In this document: piece by piece, positions 25,501 to 25,794 of the stretch
Layout of the letters: every line of letters starts with the position of its first letter
Numbering within the stretch: the first letter of the stretch is position 1
Source: a virus
IMG/VR virus record: IMGVR_UViG_3300026257_000022
Coordinates: 1 to 25,794 of that record
Reading direction: 5' to 3' (one strand)
Length of the DNA: 25,794 bases
The notes under the pieces: model-generated
Seen by the model: the letters and a program-made list of their open reading frames with translations, nothing else
The model's database searches: none
Told to the model about the DNA's origin: nothing
Made by a program: the position numbers and the translations under genes

Positions 25501-25794
25501 CCATCAGTAAATTTAGGCGATGATGGACAGAGTGGTGCTACAATTACAGGTATACCGGCAGTAGATGTTAGTGGTAATATGCAGTTAGCCACTCTTGAAC
25601 AATTTCATCTTACTTTTAGTAAGGTTGTATCACCTAATGCAAAAGAAGGGGTTACTTCTAACGGAGCTAGGAAAGCACCTTATATTTCTATCGGTACTCA
25701 TTCTGATTATCAAAGTTATATGGACCAATTAATATATAATGATAATGTACAATCTTTAGAAAAATTGAATAATACAATAAGTTATTTTGAATTA
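22576..25794 (+). CDS. Giant virion structural protein, probably baseplate (3' partial)
   Basis: The frame is open from ATG 22576 to the last base, so 1,073 residues are visible and the end lies beyond the window. There is no clear ribosome site; the start is 5 bp after the gp53-like stop, so it is probably coupled. Visible landmarks are VRLISPLYG near residue 47, LEFGWSNP at 146-153, and a GSVSNYSAKLNEAGGYDITLDL stretch from about 208. The LEFGWS and GSVSNYS patterns recall large structural proteins of marine T4-like phages, from memory. Downstream is a mixed region with several Trp-rich stretches (DEDPWWYIFFAG). The exact baseplate role is not established. Confidence 0.65.
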   Translation, partial: MLGEPLSLSVRHELERRKKALSRDSIIPDIKGDTLNYSFAEMMTKTTYVRLISPLYGTEIAGTLLKNSDPYNNFNQKHWLDWNESKGSSRGHVPPPGISSVRTAYMGEGATINTIKEASIELKVYSNEQYNKIIPEFVRIGRIIYLEFGWSNPRIDIIRAQAVPRDFLRRTFDSQTGEHGVELDYEKTQHFPGEFAVNTNGNSDILVGSVSNYSAKLNEAGGYDITLDLKTSGHGLYYASTNKKKHQSIPLLTDNVAAGDERANQTENAEQIASNKSENDFNNTLDERNGLILLSKIKQNLQEVFDIAGAFEYPVLVKDKSSDKNEYKKEPLMIEQPSVFYLNDKEHNEYMEKCITHLETRGFSVEKVYAPPENPLVGRVAIDEETMLYAQQRAMDKRKLLGFTAIHIAYRDLIITCMDTGETTKIGEEDGKGQIKVNQCYINYYCSIKYIEDNILSRLFGTADANSEIIVSGVRSLHVAQEKVNAGMKFPKDNSTPFLNSNLMLTHKQLVPSSFTDCLINTEAMSALLQRTHLGFYGTNSDAKQTKEMANYSKALGKTLQEAFPFEIGFSPTTAAASIKAKKRNPNHVLAKIRNMYVNVNVLQEAFLGDNNSPFCDRNFYPTTSRDGSTTEIEAWDEDPWWYIFFAGDDRVTFYQDESVTFDKMSCVGSVREGLINFYNRISDNFHGFPNFEVGANVHLPGFLQVYDLRTTKTDDYYEFEVYSKDSLVKSLELNSKIPKNVELAATIGASTKFDLTDALGGVNSGLNPELLHDLELSAGKQKAFFNPLHAASYGSTDYIKGLGDIDIATADVGENNVLAINPSDSPGTIEATIRYGIENGLLSQYAEYSDKKIEELTNAVFDGQTTIEFNNGGSYTGQAEIEQYTDDAWNYLKVVRDSYTKSFQGIAPGFIKQNRPPTDEGSKNSSADVAEDKKVRDKYPNINEGLAHISDTMDKLFLLKGRGTEKVVDKKDGEPSVNLGDDGQSGATITGIPAVDVSGNMQLATLEQFHLTFSKVVSPNAKEGVTSNGARKAPYISIGTHSDYQSYMDQLIYNDNVQSLEKLNNTISYFEL

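Noticed and set aside
25287-25592. Reverse ORF of 101 residues near the right end
   Set aside because: It lies fully inside the long forward structural gene and reads as a reverse shadow.

Overview
The window is a segment of an AT-rich (roughly one-third G+C by eye) genome of a contractile-tailed, T4-like phage. The tail sheath, tail tube, tape-measure and gp53-like wedge proteins are recognisable, and all genes lie on the + strand. The style (short T4-like tail genes, TAATG overlaps, GGAG/AGGAGA ribosome sites, AT-rich codons) suggests a marine myovirus of a Gram-negative host, possibly an alphaproteobacterium of the SAR11 type. The host is inference. No tRNA, integrase, IS element or CRISPR array was seen.

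Region 1 (2-7858) is the 3' part of one enormous gene. At least 2,618 codons are visible and the start lies upstream of the window. It encodes a protein in which close to half the residues are Thr. The repeat follows a strict grammar: every unit begins x-T and is either 6 residues (x-T-I-T-T-Y type) or 4 residues (x-T-S-K type). Both lengths are even, so a beta-strand register would be kept throughout. I parsed essentially the whole visible protein this way and found one odd-length break, inside an irregular basic insert at 2678-3004.

Region 2 (7936-12141) is a tight operon of carbohydrate genes directly downstream: a KPHP-motif GT-B-like transferase reminiscent of capsule/Kdo transferases, a metal-type Kdo-8-phosphate synthase (KdsA) with an unidentified 190-residue C-terminal extension, a small cupin, a GT29 (sialyltransferase-fold) protein and a GT8-like protein. 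A small coiled-coil phage protein follows. The gene order suggests a phage-encoded glycosylation pathway, possibly Kdo-based. Its acceptor could be the Thr-rich fibre (a mucin-like O-glycosylated virion protein) or the host surface polysaccharide. This is the most interesting hypothesis in the window and it is unproven.

Region 3 (12501-25794) is a tail module: sheath (gp18), terminator, tube (gp19), small two-helix membrane protein, a gp26-like tail/baseplate assembly protein, a GAMT/RMT2-like methyltransferase, a 60-residue protein, tape measure, a large baseplate/tube-junction protein, gp53-like wedge protein, and a giant structural protein that runs off the right end (22576->25794). The gp26-like gene appears to be extended by a frameshift at a run of seven T (16537-16543), giving a second product of about 306 residues. 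This resembles the G/GT tail-chaperone arrangement of lambda upstream of the tape measure. A short motif, TATTTATA, recurs in five intergenic gaps and may be a phage promoter element.
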